Position numbers and translations under genes: made by a program. From positions 1 to 64,000 of the forward strand of contig LSSJ01000043.1 of NCBI GenBank assembly GCA_001595785.1: a stretch of DNA of 64,000 nt, in the 5' to 3' direction. The notes under the pieces were generated by a model. That model saw only the letters and a program-made list of their open reading frames with translations. It was not told where the DNA came from and did not search any database. Positions 32,141 to 40,429 of the stretch are shown piece after piece; position 1 is the first letter of the stretch; each line of letters starts with the position of its first letter. This DNA comes from Euryarchaeota archaeon SM23-78 (GTDB lineage: Archaea > Nanobdellota > Nanobdellia > Woesearchaeales > SM23-78).

Positions 32141-33679
32141 TTATCTCATCCACTCCTTTATCTTTCTTACCTGTTTAAGATCATTCTTATACAACTCTCT
32201 AATATCATTAATATTGAAAAACTCCATTATGATTCTGTCAAAGCCAGGACCCCATGCAAGCACAGGCACATCTATGCCTAGTAAGGGCTTTACAACTTCT
32301 GGTCTGAATATGCCTGCCCCTCCAAGCTCTATCCACTCCTTTTTTACAGGATGAAAAATATCTATTTCTATACTGAATTCTGTGTAAGGAAAATAACCAG
32401 GCCTGAACCTGGCTTTTTCATAACCCATTTTTTTAAAGAATTGTTTTAAGTATCCTAAGAGGTGTCTGAAATTTGCATTCTTGTCAACAACTATGCCCTC
32501 TGTTTGGTTAAATTCAGCAAGATGAGACCAGTCAATGGTTTCATTCCTAAAACACCTGCCTAGTGCAAAGAATTTGGCTGGCAGCTCCTCTTTTTTTAAC
32601 TTTGTAAGGGTTTGAGCTGACAAGCACGTTGTGTGTGTTCTTAACACATTCTTTTTTGCTTCTTCTTCATCCCATTTGTATTTCCAGCCTGTGCTTCCTG
32701 TTGTCCAACCAGTCTCATGGGTTTGCTTTACTGTTTCAACCAGTTTTTTATCAGGCAGTCTTCCTCTTGCAGGGTTCTTTATGAAAAAAGTGTCTTGCAA
32801 ATCCCTCACAGGATGGTCTTGTGCTGTGAACAAAGCATCAAAATTCCAAAAAGAGGTCTGTACCAAGGTTCCTGTCATCTCTTTGAAACCCATGTCAAGC
32901 CAGATTCTCTTTGCATATTCTATTGCTTGGTTAACAAAGTGCTTTTTGCCTCTGATTATTCTTGGAACGTTTATCTTAACATCATAAGCCCTGAACTCCT
33001 TGTTCTTCCAAGAACCTGTTTTGAGCATTGCAGGTGTTAGTTGTTCAATGGTCTTCTCTGGTCCAAGATTACTGGTGACTAATTTTTTTCCAGTATTTGT
33101 GAGTATAACAAACCATTCTTTTTTTATAACAGGTTTAATCATGTCTTTTCGTTTTTTTAGGTTTTCAAATGCAAATTTTTCTTCATCCTTTAACTTGCTA
33201 ACATCAACTTCTTTTCCAGAGATTTTTTTCAAAAGCTTTTCTTCAAAGCTTCCTCTTTGCAAGAGTTTTCTGCCATTATCATTAATACTAACAACCAGGC
33301 CCTTTCCTATATGGATGGATGCTTTGCCTTTTAAAAGACCAATACAGGCATTAATCTCTTCTTTTGAGAGTTTGGTTTCTTCTCTTATCTTATCCAGTAG
33401 CTTTGCCTTGTGCTTAATAGAGTTAAGAAAAACCAGTTCTGGCAAGCCTGTTTTCAAGGCCTTTTTACCATTCTCTCCTAGCACAAGCACTTCCTTAACA
33501 TCCTCTTTTATTTTCAGGACTTGCTTGTTCTGCATCCATTGCAGAGCTCTCATAACCTCAACATCCTTAAGTCTGCTTTTCTTTACAAGCTCAGAAAAGA
33601 TAGCGGTCTGCCTAAGCAAGGGAGCCACTCTTCTCTCAAGAGGATGCAAGGTCTTGATTAAGTCCTTGATGTCGTTCAT
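32141..33679 (-). CDS. pheS: Phenylalanyl-tRNA synthetase alpha subunit
   Basis: A 512-aa archaeal-type alpha subunit. About 180 N-terminal residues are the winged-helix tRNA-binding part. The class II core follows, with motif 2 FALGRCFRNETIDWSHLAEFNQTEGIVVD and motif 3 VLAWGPGFDRIIMEFF, plus the substrate-binding GTLVQTSFWNFDALF and IELGGAGIFRPEV. The order pheS then pheT is standard. The intergenic gap contains a structured RNA element. A possible promoter lies upstream near 33700. Confidence 0.95.
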   Translation of the reverse strand: MNDIKDLIKTLHPLERRVAPLLRQTAIFSELVKKSRLKDVEVMRALQWMQNKQVLKIKEDVKEVLVLGENGKKALKTGLPELVFLNSIKHKAKLLDKIREETKLSKEEINACIGLLKGKASIHIGKGLVVSINDNGRKLLQRGSFEEKLLKKISGKEVDVSKLKDEEKFAFENLKKRKDMIKPVIKKEWFVILTNTGKKLVTSNLGPEKTIEQLTPAMLKTGSWKNKEFRAYDVKINVPRIIRGKKHFVNQAIEYAKRIWLDMGFKEMTGTLVQTSFWNFDALFTAQDHPVRDLQDTFFIKNPARGRLPDKKLVETVKQTHETGWTTGSTGWKYKWDEEEAKKNVLRTHTTCLSAQTLTKLKKEELPAKFFALGRCFRNETIDWSHLAEFNQTEGIVVDKNANFRHLLGYLKQFFKKMGYEKARFRPGYFPYTEFSIEIDIFHPVKKEWIELGGAGIFRPEVVKPLLGIDVPVLAWGPGFDRIIMEFFNINDIRELYKNDLKQVRKIKEWMR

Positions 33680-33741
33680 AATAACGAGTTGTTATTCGAG
33701 AAAGTATTTAAAAGTATTGGTTAAATTTGATTAGCTTTTAT

Positions 33742-35544
33742 CTATACATCAAGACGCACTTCATAGAGCTCAAGTAGGTGAGGAATCAAGCATTTGCTCC
33801 AGGTTTCATATTTCTCAAAGGCTTCTTTGTCTTTTATCAATTTATCAATTGGCATCATGCCTCCTGAGATAAAAGAGTCTTCTTTTGGCACCACTTCTCC
33901 TTTAACATTTATAATAAAGATCAATCCAAAATGTACTCTATCAACAGGTTTGTCATATGCCATTAGGGTTCCTGCTAGTTTTGGCTCAGAAAAAGTGCCT
34001 TTTATATCTACTTCTTCTCTTATTACTTCTCGTTCAATACAGTTTTTTATGTATTCAGGACCATCTGTTTTGTTTATATGCCCTCCAACACCAACAGAGT
34101 ACTTACCAAAGAGCCTTTTATCACCATATTTTTTTATATCCTTGGCTCTTACATATGAAAACACGCGATTATTATTATCAAATAACGCCACATAAGGCAC
34201 GGGTTGCAGGATTAGTTCATCAAATTCACAGTCATATCTTGACTGAAAGAACCCGTTTTCAATGACTTTGTAAAGAGCAGGTACTTTACTTGATTCTAAG
34301 AATTCAAAACCAGATTTGCTGGTTCTAAAGCGATTTAGTATACTTGCGTTTTGGACCAGAACCAGTCTGTCTAGTTTCCTGTAGTTTCTGGCTGCAAAGT
34401 TGAAATCAAAGGGTTTAAAGAATTTTGGTGGGCGAGGACCGATTTGGTCATAATAATTAGAGCCTATTGAAGAGCCATATACTTTGTCAGGCATAGCAGT
34501 TCTATAAAAATCTAATTTGCTTATGGGCATCTCATCAACTAGCTCCATGCTGGATAGCTCGTCAGATCTTACCTCAAACACAAGGTCGCCTTCAAAACCA
34601 TTATCTATAAAGCCTGCGAAATGGAGAGGACCTGTTAAGCCTATGTGAGAATGACTTTTTAGTTCAACATTTAGGTGGCTTGGTATTTTTAGAAGTTCTT
34701 TTGAGCAAAATAAATAGTATTCTCCTCTTTTAATAGTAATTTTCTTATCGCTTTTTAGGGGTTCAAAAAACTCTTCTGCTTCATATTCATGTTTTTTTGC
34801 TAGATTAATTGGTTCTGGATTGTGCCTTGCCCTGAGCCCTATGATTCCTCCTGTGTATTCACCTCTAAAATCAAGATGTATTTGAAGAGTATCAGTTATC
34901 ATGGGTGTTGTTGGAACCCTGGCTTTTTCTTTTTTTAAGTAGAGTAAGGGTGTTTTCTTAAATTCTTTTATAAGAGTTGAAGGACTCAAGGGAAAGGCGT
35001 GTCCTCTGAAAAGACGTATTTGGTTTAAGGAGAGCCCAGGATGGATGATTGCATTGAAGGCAAGGGGTTGTACCAGTAGCCACATGCTTAGCTCAGCATC
35101 TGTTTTGTACTGGGAGTTTATCTCATCAAAACAAGGATTATAATCTGCTAGCATGCGCGTGTTTAGAAATAATCTTCCAAAACTGCTTTTGGGTGAGGAT
35201 TTCACGTGTTCTCCTTTTTTTAGAATTATTTTTTCTTCTAATGGGATTAGATAGGTAAAACCTTTTTTTATTTCAAAACCAGCACTAATGTTTTTTTTGC
35301 GTCTCTGTCTACCTGGTAAGTTCAAAAGGGTTTCATATATGCTCTGGTTCAATTGAGGTCTAAAAACTCCTTCAACCTCTGTGTCAAGGACAAATAATTC
35401 CTCTCCAATAACTGGTTCAAAAGAGGAAGGCTGTATTCTATCCTCACTAAATGAAGGCACCAGAAGGGCGGGTTTCTCTGATAGAATCTTCTTTCTAATC
35501 TCCTGTGAAGTCAAGCAGGAGCCAAGCTTTTGTTCTAGACTCAT
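33742..35544 (-). CDS. Two-domain dCTP deaminase fused to a Nudix hydrolase
   Basis: Residues 1 to about 395 are the long, duplicated dCTP deaminase type: the first repeat has KSSFGRL (119-125) and the second has GFIDNGFEGDLVFEVRS (311-327), the dUTPase-fold catalytic motif. Residues about 395 to 600 are a COG4112-like Nudix domain: VPYVALFD, then SVGVGGHINKTDG leading to the Nudix box core EREVIREEV (504-512), and VDRVHFGLIFII (534-545). The join places dCTP-to-dUTP deamination next to a phosphate-cleaving domain, so one chain could make dUMP from dCTP. That pathway logic is inference; the domains are clear. It lies upstream of pheS on the same strand, 62 nt away. Confidence 0.85.
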   Translation of the reverse strand: MSLEQKLGSCLTSQEIRKKILSEKPALLVPSFSEDRIQPSSFEPVIGEELFVLDTEVEGVFRPQLNQSIYETLLNLPGRQRRKKNISAGFEIKKGFTYLIPLEEKIILKKGEHVKSSPKSSFGRLFLNTRMLADYNPCFDEINSQYKTDAELSMWLLVQPLAFNAIIHPGLSLNQIRLFRGHAFPLSPSTLIKEFKKTPLLYLKKEKARVPTTPMITDTLQIHLDFRGEYTGGIIGLRARHNPEPINLAKKHEYEAEEFFEPLKSDKKITIKRGEYYLFCSKELLKIPSHLNVELKSHSHIGLTGPLHFAGFIDNGFEGDLVFEVRSDELSSMELVDEMPISKLDFYRTAMPDKVYGSSIGSNYYDQIGPRPPKFFKPFDFNFAARNYRKLDRLVLVQNASILNRFRTSKSGFEFLESSKVPALYKVIENGFFQSRYDCEFDELILQPVPYVALFDNNNRVFSYVRAKDIKKYGDKRLFGKYSVGVGGHINKTDGPEYIKNCIEREVIREEVDIKGTFSEPKLAGTLMAYDKPVDRVHFGLIFIINVKGEVVPKEDSFISGGMMPIDKLIKDKEAFEKYETWSKCLIPHLLELYEVRLDV

Positions 35545-35659
35545 TAAGAAGGAGTATTTTAGATTATATTAAATATGTTTCTATTACAGGGTAGTCCTGA
35601 ATCTTGTTAAGAATAAAAAAAGAATAAGAAAAAGTTTAAAAAAATAAAAAATTATTTAC

Positions 35660-36472
35660 TTAAGCCTTAGCCTTCTTCTTCATAGCCTTCCATGCCAGTT
35701 CAAACATTTCTTCAAGTGCTTTTGCAAAGAAGGGCGTATTTATCCAAATACCTATGTCATAGGTTGGGTGTACGTCTGAGTCATCCATTATCATGAAAAT
35801 CAGTTCTTTGCCGTCTACTATCACAAACCTAGCTTTTGAGTTGGTGTGTCTTACATCTGCCACGCCTGATAAGTCTTTTGCTGCTTTTTCTGCTTCCTTG
35901 GTTGTGATAGGCGCAGCAACCCTTATCTTTACCCCTCTTTTTTTTATTTGTTCAAACACAGGCTTTAGTCCTTCAACCTTTCTTACCAAGCCCTGGGCTG
36001 TGGTCATAATGGTTACTGTATCTTCAGCATTTCTTATGGTTAGTTCCAGGTGGTTGTATAGGTTATGCCTGCCTTTTAATGAACCTGATAGGTCAGCAGG
36101 TTCTATTAACTCAACCCCTTGGGTGTGCAGAGAATTAAGCTCTTGGATAACATCAGTCTTTTTCAGCTCTTCTAGTCTATTCACTCTTTCCTCTGCTTCT
36201 ACCTTCATGTTCTTTTTTACTCGCTCTACCACTTCTTTAGGTGACACAGCGATATATTTTATTGGTTTGCCAAGCTTCATCACTACAAATCCTTTTTTCT
36301 CTAGGCTTTCTAATATATCGTAGCTCCTGCTTCTTGGCACATTGGCTATGTCGCTTAGCTCGCCTGCAGTACTCACCCCTCTTGAGAGAAGAGCAGTCCA
36401 TATCTTAACCTCATAGAGGTTTAGCCCAAAGTATCTTCTTAACTTTGTCAGAAACTCCTCTTTTACTATCAT
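35660..36472 (-). CDS. TrmB-like transcriptional regulator (paralogue 2)
   Basis: A 270-aa paralogue of the protein at 301-1086. The N-terminal winged helix (GLNLYEVKIWTALLSRGVSTAGELSDIANVPRSRSYDILESLEKKG) is almost the same, while the C-terminal half is more diverged (GSLKGRHNLYNHLELTIRNAEDTVTIM...). The ATG has a strong Shine-Dalgarno (GGGGAGGTAG). A TATA element (minus strand ACATATAAATAG, near 36537-36548) lies between two copies of ATAGTA, which could be an operator. The high identity of the DNA-binding helix suggests both regulators see similar sites. Confidence 0.85.
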   Translation of the reverse strand: MIVKEEFLTKLRRYFGLNLYEVKIWTALLSRGVSTAGELSDIANVPRSRSYDILESLEKKGFVVMKLGKPIKYIAVSPKEVVERVKKNMKVEAEERVNRLEELKKTDVIQELNSLHTQGVELIEPADLSGSLKGRHNLYNHLELTIRNAEDTVTIMTTAQGLVRKVEGLKPVFEQIKKRGVKIRVAAPITTKEAEKAAKDLSGVADVRHTNSKARFVIVDGKELIFMIMDDSDVHPTYDIGIWINTPFFAKALEEMFELAWKAMKKKAKA

Positions 36473-36622
36473 TTCACTACCTCCCCAAAGTAGGTTCGAT
36501 CACCCCTTTTTGATACAGAAAACCCATAACTACTATTTATATGTTACTATTTTTTACACTCATTCGATAGTTGCAAATTCAGGGTTTTAAATCATAGTAG
36601 AAGAGTATACCAAAATGTATGT

Positions 36623-37471
36623 TTATTTGGTTAGAACATAAAAGCTTTCGCCTGGTATCTCAAAAACCTTTATCTTAAAACCTATTTTTTTTACTAGTTT
36701 TTCAAACCAAGCCCTTCTATCCTTATGTATAGCCTTCTTACCTCCTATGCTCTTGGTTGAGAATGAGACAACTATATCTTTTGCTTTAATATTCTTCAAA
36801 ATTCGCTCACTGACATTTCTCTTAACAGTTTCCAAGGAGTCAAGGGTTTTTAATAATAATACCAAATCATCTTTTTTTATAACCCCCTCAATCTCAAAGA
36901 GATTGCTCTTAATTAAATCTATTTTTTTTATTTGTCCTTTTATTCCTATTATTTCAAAATACTCTTTTATAAACTCCAAATCTTTTTCAGCCAAGTCACA
37001 AGCAATATATTCTGGTTTGCATCCAAGATAAGGATAGCTAAAAGGGTTTAAGCCGCAAGCCAAGTCAATAATTCTTTTTGGTGTTCCTATTATTTCAAAG
37101 ATTTTTTTATAAACAACAAGATAATATGGAAGCCTCTCCTTGGTTGATTTGTGCAGCGCTAATATTTTATTATGATTCTCTAGAGAAGGATTTTTTTTAA
37201 GCTCATCTAATAGCTTAGGCAACTTGTCATAACCCTTAAGAATAAAAACCCCGTATATCTCTCTGAGCTCTGCTCTTATATTCTTGATTAATGCCTTATA
37301 CTCCTTGGAACGCCGAAGGCGCACATAAGCTTCTTTTTTTATTTTTTCCCTAATTTCCTTATGCGTACCAACATACTTCCTTACTTTCTCCTTTACAAAC
37401 TCTTGATTCAAATTTCTTAGCTCTTTTTTTGCAAGAACATCCTTAACTATCACGCCTGTTACGTCTTCCAT
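36623..37471 (-). CDS. FmrO/Rmt-type 16S rRNA (m7G1405) methyltransferase
   Basis: Matches the FmrO family that includes actinomycete self-resistance and ArmA/RmtB proteins. The N-terminal helical domain ends in HKSTKERLPYYLVVYKKIF, then the SAM site IIDLACGLNPFSYPYLG, the middle DLVLLLKTLDSLE, and the family mark VVSFSTKSIGGKKAIHKDRR. These enzymes methylate N7 of G1405 in 16S rRNA and block some aminoglycosides. In an archaeon the target and role are uncertain. Its start codon region overlaps the end of the pelota frame by about 13 nt, so the two are co-transcribed. Confidence 0.8.
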   Translation of the reverse strand: MEDVTGVIVKDVLAKKELRNLNQEFVKEKVRKYVGTHKEIREKIKKEAYVRLRRSKEYKALIKNIRAELREIYGVFILKGYDKLPKLLDELKKNPSLENHNKILALHKSTKERLPYYLVVYKKIFEIIGTPKRIIDLACGLNPFSYPYLGCKPEYIACDLAEKDLEFIKEYFEIIGIKGQIKKIDLIKSNLFEIEGVIKKDDLVLLLKTLDSLETVKRNVSERILKNIKAKDIVVSFSTKSIGGKKAIHKDRRAWFEKLVKKIGFKIKVFEIPGESFYVLTK

Positions 37472-38508
37472 CTTAGAATACCAGCAATCCCACCTAAACC
37501 AATAAGTTTTTTCTCAGCTTCTTCTGTGCTAAGAATATGCACTTTGGCCTTCATCTTCTCAGCAAGCTTCATCAATCCTTCTACTTCTTTATGCTTATTT
37601 TTTTCCCTGCATTCATGCAGGAATTCATAGCTCACCAGCAGCTCTTTTACTGCTCCTACCTCTATCTTTTCCTTGCAATCAGCTAAACCATAGCAGGCTT
37701 CATCCTTTGAAATGGATTTTAGTAATGTCTCAATTATTCCTAACTCTTTGGTTGCTCTATCACTCTCAAGCACCTTGAAGAGCTCAGGTCTTTGCAGTAC
37801 TTCCTGAATAGCAGTCTCCTTAATATCTGAGCATGTTGAAAGAGTAATTTTTTCTTTTAAATCCTCAGACATCTCCTTCATTAAGTACTCCTTCCAAAAG
37901 CTAGGGCTAGCTACAATTATGTTCTGAGGCTCAAACCTCTTATTATATTCTTTTAATTTCTCAATTATTTCTATATAAAAATTTTTTTTACCACCACTCT
38001 CAACACTTTTCTTAGCAACCTCTCCTTTTAGAGTTGCCAACACCTCATGGCCTTGGTGTTTTAGCATGGCAAAGAGGGCTTCTTCCCTGTCCATCAACAC
38101 CATCAAGATTTTTGTTTTTAACTTTTGGGTTGCTTCTTTTAACTTTTCAAGCTGATATCCCAACCACTCCTCTTTTTTAATGGTTATAATACTGCCTGGC
38201 TCAACATTAAAGGTGTGATGAGAGCCTCTTGGCACATCATCAGGGCCCTGCAGAATAATTCCGCCAATTCTTAGGTTGTCTGAGTATTTATGAAACTCAA
38301 CCTTTTCAACCTTAACCTCTAAAAAAACACTTTTTCTAGTAACTGCTTGTTTTCTCTCACCCTCCTTACCAATCTTAATTTTTCTCTCAGTCTTGCCCTT
38401 TACACTATCATCTACATTGATGACCTGGCTTAAAAACCAGAGGTCTTCTGGATTATTAATTTTAACTGTTACTTCTCCCTGACGCAGATTTTTCTTTATT
38501 ATTTGCAT
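37459..38508 (-). CDS. pelA: Pelota (Dom34) ribosome rescue factor
   Basis: The start MQIIKKNLRQGEVTVKINNPEDLWFLSQVI is the Sm-like N-terminal domain of pelota. The middle and C-terminal eRF1-like domains follow, with LVSYEFLHECREKNKHKEVEGLMKLAEKMKAKVHILSTEEAEKKLIGLGGIAGILRW at the end. It dissociates stalled ribosomes with aABCE1. The frame is open from 38571, but ATG 38508 is supported by homology and by a TATA box (38533-38541) about 28 nt upstream. It overlaps the methyltransferase gene. Confidence 0.95.
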   Translation of the reverse strand: MQIIKKNLRQGEVTVKINNPEDLWFLSQVINVDDSVKGKTERKIKIGKEGERKQAVTRKSVFLEVKVEKVEFHKYSDNLRIGGIILQGPDDVPRGSHHTFNVEPGSIITIKKEEWLGYQLEKLKEATQKLKTKILMVLMDREEALFAMLKHQGHEVLATLKGEVAKKSVESGGKKNFYIEIIEKLKEYNKRFEPQNIIVASPSFWKEYLMKEMSEDLKEKITLSTCSDIKETAIQEVLQRPELFKVLESDRATKELGIIETLLKSISKDEACYGLADCKEKIEVGAVKELLVSYEFLHECREKNKHKEVEGLMKLAEKMKAKVHILSTEEAEKKLIGLGGIAGILRWKT

Positions 38509-38531
38509 GTTCTTATTTAGGTGCTTTTTTA

Positions 38532-38542
38532 GTATATATAAT
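38532..38542 (-). promoter_or_regulatory. TATA box of the pelA-methyltransferase operon
   Basis: Minus-strand TTATATATAC is about 28 nt before the pelA ATG at 38508. The spacing fits a leaderless transcript and decides the start codon of pelA. Confidence 0.6.
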
Positions 38543-38612
38543 GTTTTTTGTTTTCTAGAATTAGGTTTCATAACAGTTATAGATACAAAGACCCTTCTTC
38601 TTTTTGATTAGA

Positions 38613-39056
38613 ATGGGTGAAAAAGATTTAAGATTCTTTATTGTGGCTGATAAATATGATATTTGTTTAACATTGATAAGACCTATAAGAAGAAAGGATG
38701 AACTCTTAACAGGTTCTTTAGACCAGGTTTTAAAATTTGTTAGTAATAAGGAAGTAGAGACCTACTCTACAGGATTCTTTTTTTATCACTGGCTTGAGCT
38801 CTTAAGCAGGGATGTTTTTAATACTGATCATGAGTATGGATTTGCAACAGAAGAATTAGCAAAGCACAGGCAAAACCTTTCTCAACCCTGGTTTATGGTT
38901 TTTAGCGATGGTTCTAAGTCTAAGGATCCTCCTCCTCCTTTTCAAATACGACCATACTTTTTCGCAGATGAACTGCAAAGTTATTATGCCAAAATCAAGG
39001 ATGGAAGGATTTCTAATCTTGTAGAGTTTTACAGGAAAATAGGATATGTACCTTAA
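38613..39056 (+). CDS. Hypothetical protein, 147 aa
   Basis: I do not recognise a family. The protein starts MGEKDLRFFIVADKYDICLTLIRP. The middle has aromatic-rich YSTGFFFYHWLELLSRDVF, then a Pro-rich link (DPPPPFQIRPYFFADELQSYY) and an end helix. It is likely soluble. ATG 38613 is preferred to TTG 38604. It is divergent from pelA. Confidence 0.55.
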   Translation: MGEKDLRFFIVADKYDICLTLIRPIRRKDELLTGSLDQVLKFVSNKEVETYSTGFFFYHWLELLSRDVFNTDHEYGFATEELAKHRQNLSQPWFMVFSDGSKSKDPPPPFQIRPYFFADELQSYYAKIKDGRISNLVEFYRKIGYVP

Positions 39057-39179
39057 AATTGAATAATGCCTTTTCATCTTCTTAAATGTGGAAATTGTTG
39101 AAATTGTTACTAATTATAAGTTCAAATCTATTAGGAATAACCAATAAATTTATATATCTCAATTATTAAGAAGGTGATT

Positions 39180-40367
39180 ATGAGTAGATGGAAATCTAGG
39201 CGAGGGCAATCAGCTACTAATGCAGGCGTTACAATTATTTTAATAGCTGTTGTTATTGTAATGTATATTCTGTTTATCTCTCCTGAGGACAGGGCAAAGT
39301 TGTTGGGTGAGGAACCTCCAGGCCCAGGACCAGGCCCTACTCCAGGGGTTAAGCAGGTGCTTTTGTCTAGCACTCCAGGCAGGCTTTATGCTCCCGGGAT
39401 TAATATGTTTGAGCACACCATGCCTTCTTTTATGGTGTTCACAGTTACTAATGCTGATGAGCTTAAGAGAGCAGAATCCTTATATATCAAGAACTCTGCT
39501 TTTAGTGACAAGTCTGAGGAATTAATCTTTTTTTATGACCCTATTACCACAGCTGATGTAAAGCTTTCTTTTAATGTTAAGAAGTTCTCTGGCAGATTAA
39601 TTATTTGGCTTAATGAATATAAATTATTTGAAAGCGAGGTAACAGATGCAAGTCCGCTTCCGATTAGTCTGCCAAGAGACTATCTAAAAACCAAGAACAG
39701 CTTGGTGTTCTCTGTTTCAAGTCCAGGCGCAGCTTTTTGGCGTGTTAATGAGTATGAGTTGAATAATATATTAATATCAGGCAAGATTACTGATTACTCT
39801 GGTGCCATGGCAGAGCAGCACTTCTCTATTGGTGAGTCCGAGTTTGAGAATCTTGAAAGAGCTGTTTTTGAATTTATTCCTGACTGTGCTCCTAGAGAAC
39901 AAGGAATTCTGTATTTACACATTAATAATAGGTTAATATTTACCAGCCCTCCTGATTGCGGTGTTAAGAGCAGCATTGAGATTAGTAAGGAGTTTCTTAA
40001 GCCAGGAGATAATGTGCTTGTAGCCTCAACCAATACAGGCGCTTTTCTTATAGATATGCCTAAGGTTACTACTTTCCTTAAAGAGATTGACCAGCCTCCT
40101 TTTTATTTTAATGTTAATCCTGCTTTATATGACGCCATGTACTTTGGTGAGAGAGGCATTGTCCTTACGCTTAGATTCACTGATACTACAAGTGTTAAGC
40201 GCGCCACAATCGAGATTAATGGTTACAAAACCTTTTTTGAAACCCAAGACATGATTTATCAGACTTTTATAGACCCAGAGTTCCTAATGATAGGCCCGAA
40301 CTCAGTTAAGATAGTCCCTCAAGCAGATCCTATTGATGTTGTTGAGCTGAGAATAGATGTTGTTTGA
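39180..40367 (+). CDS. Pilin-like single-TM surface protein
   Basis: A short basic start ending RRGQSATNAGV is followed by one hydrophobic helix (TIILIAVVIVMYILFI), as in type IV pilin-like class III signals or a simple N-terminal anchor. A Pro/Gly linker (PPGPGPGPTPG) leads to about 330 residues of predicted beta-strand ectodomain with repeated strands such as LYIKNSAF, ELIFFYDP and VLTLRFTD. No known enzyme motif is present. A TATA box (TTTATATATC, 39148-39157) is about 28 nt upstream. It begins the surface cluster that runs to 47650. Confidence 0.65.
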   Translation: MSRWKSRRGQSATNAGVTIILIAVVIVMYILFISPEDRAKLLGEEPPGPGPGPTPGVKQVLLSSTPGRLYAPGINMFEHTMPSFMVFTVTNADELKRAESLYIKNSAFSDKSEELIFFYDPITTADVKLSFNVKKFSGRLIIWLNEYKLFESEVTDASPLPISLPRDYLKTKNSLVFSVSSPGAAFWRVNEYELNNILISGKITDYSGAMAEQHFSIGESEFENLERAVFEFIPDCAPREQGILYLHINNRLIFTSPPDCGVKSSIEISKEFLKPGDNVLVASTNTGAFLIDMPKVTTFLKEIDQPPFYFNVNPALYDAMYFGERGIVLTLRFTDTTSVKRATIEINGYKTFFETQDMIYQTFIDPEFLMIGPNSVKIVPQADPIDVVELRIDVV

Positions 40368-40429
40368 TTATTCTTTATCATTGAAAAAAGAGGATTTTAA
40401 TTGTTTGAACATAATAGTGAAGCTAGAAA

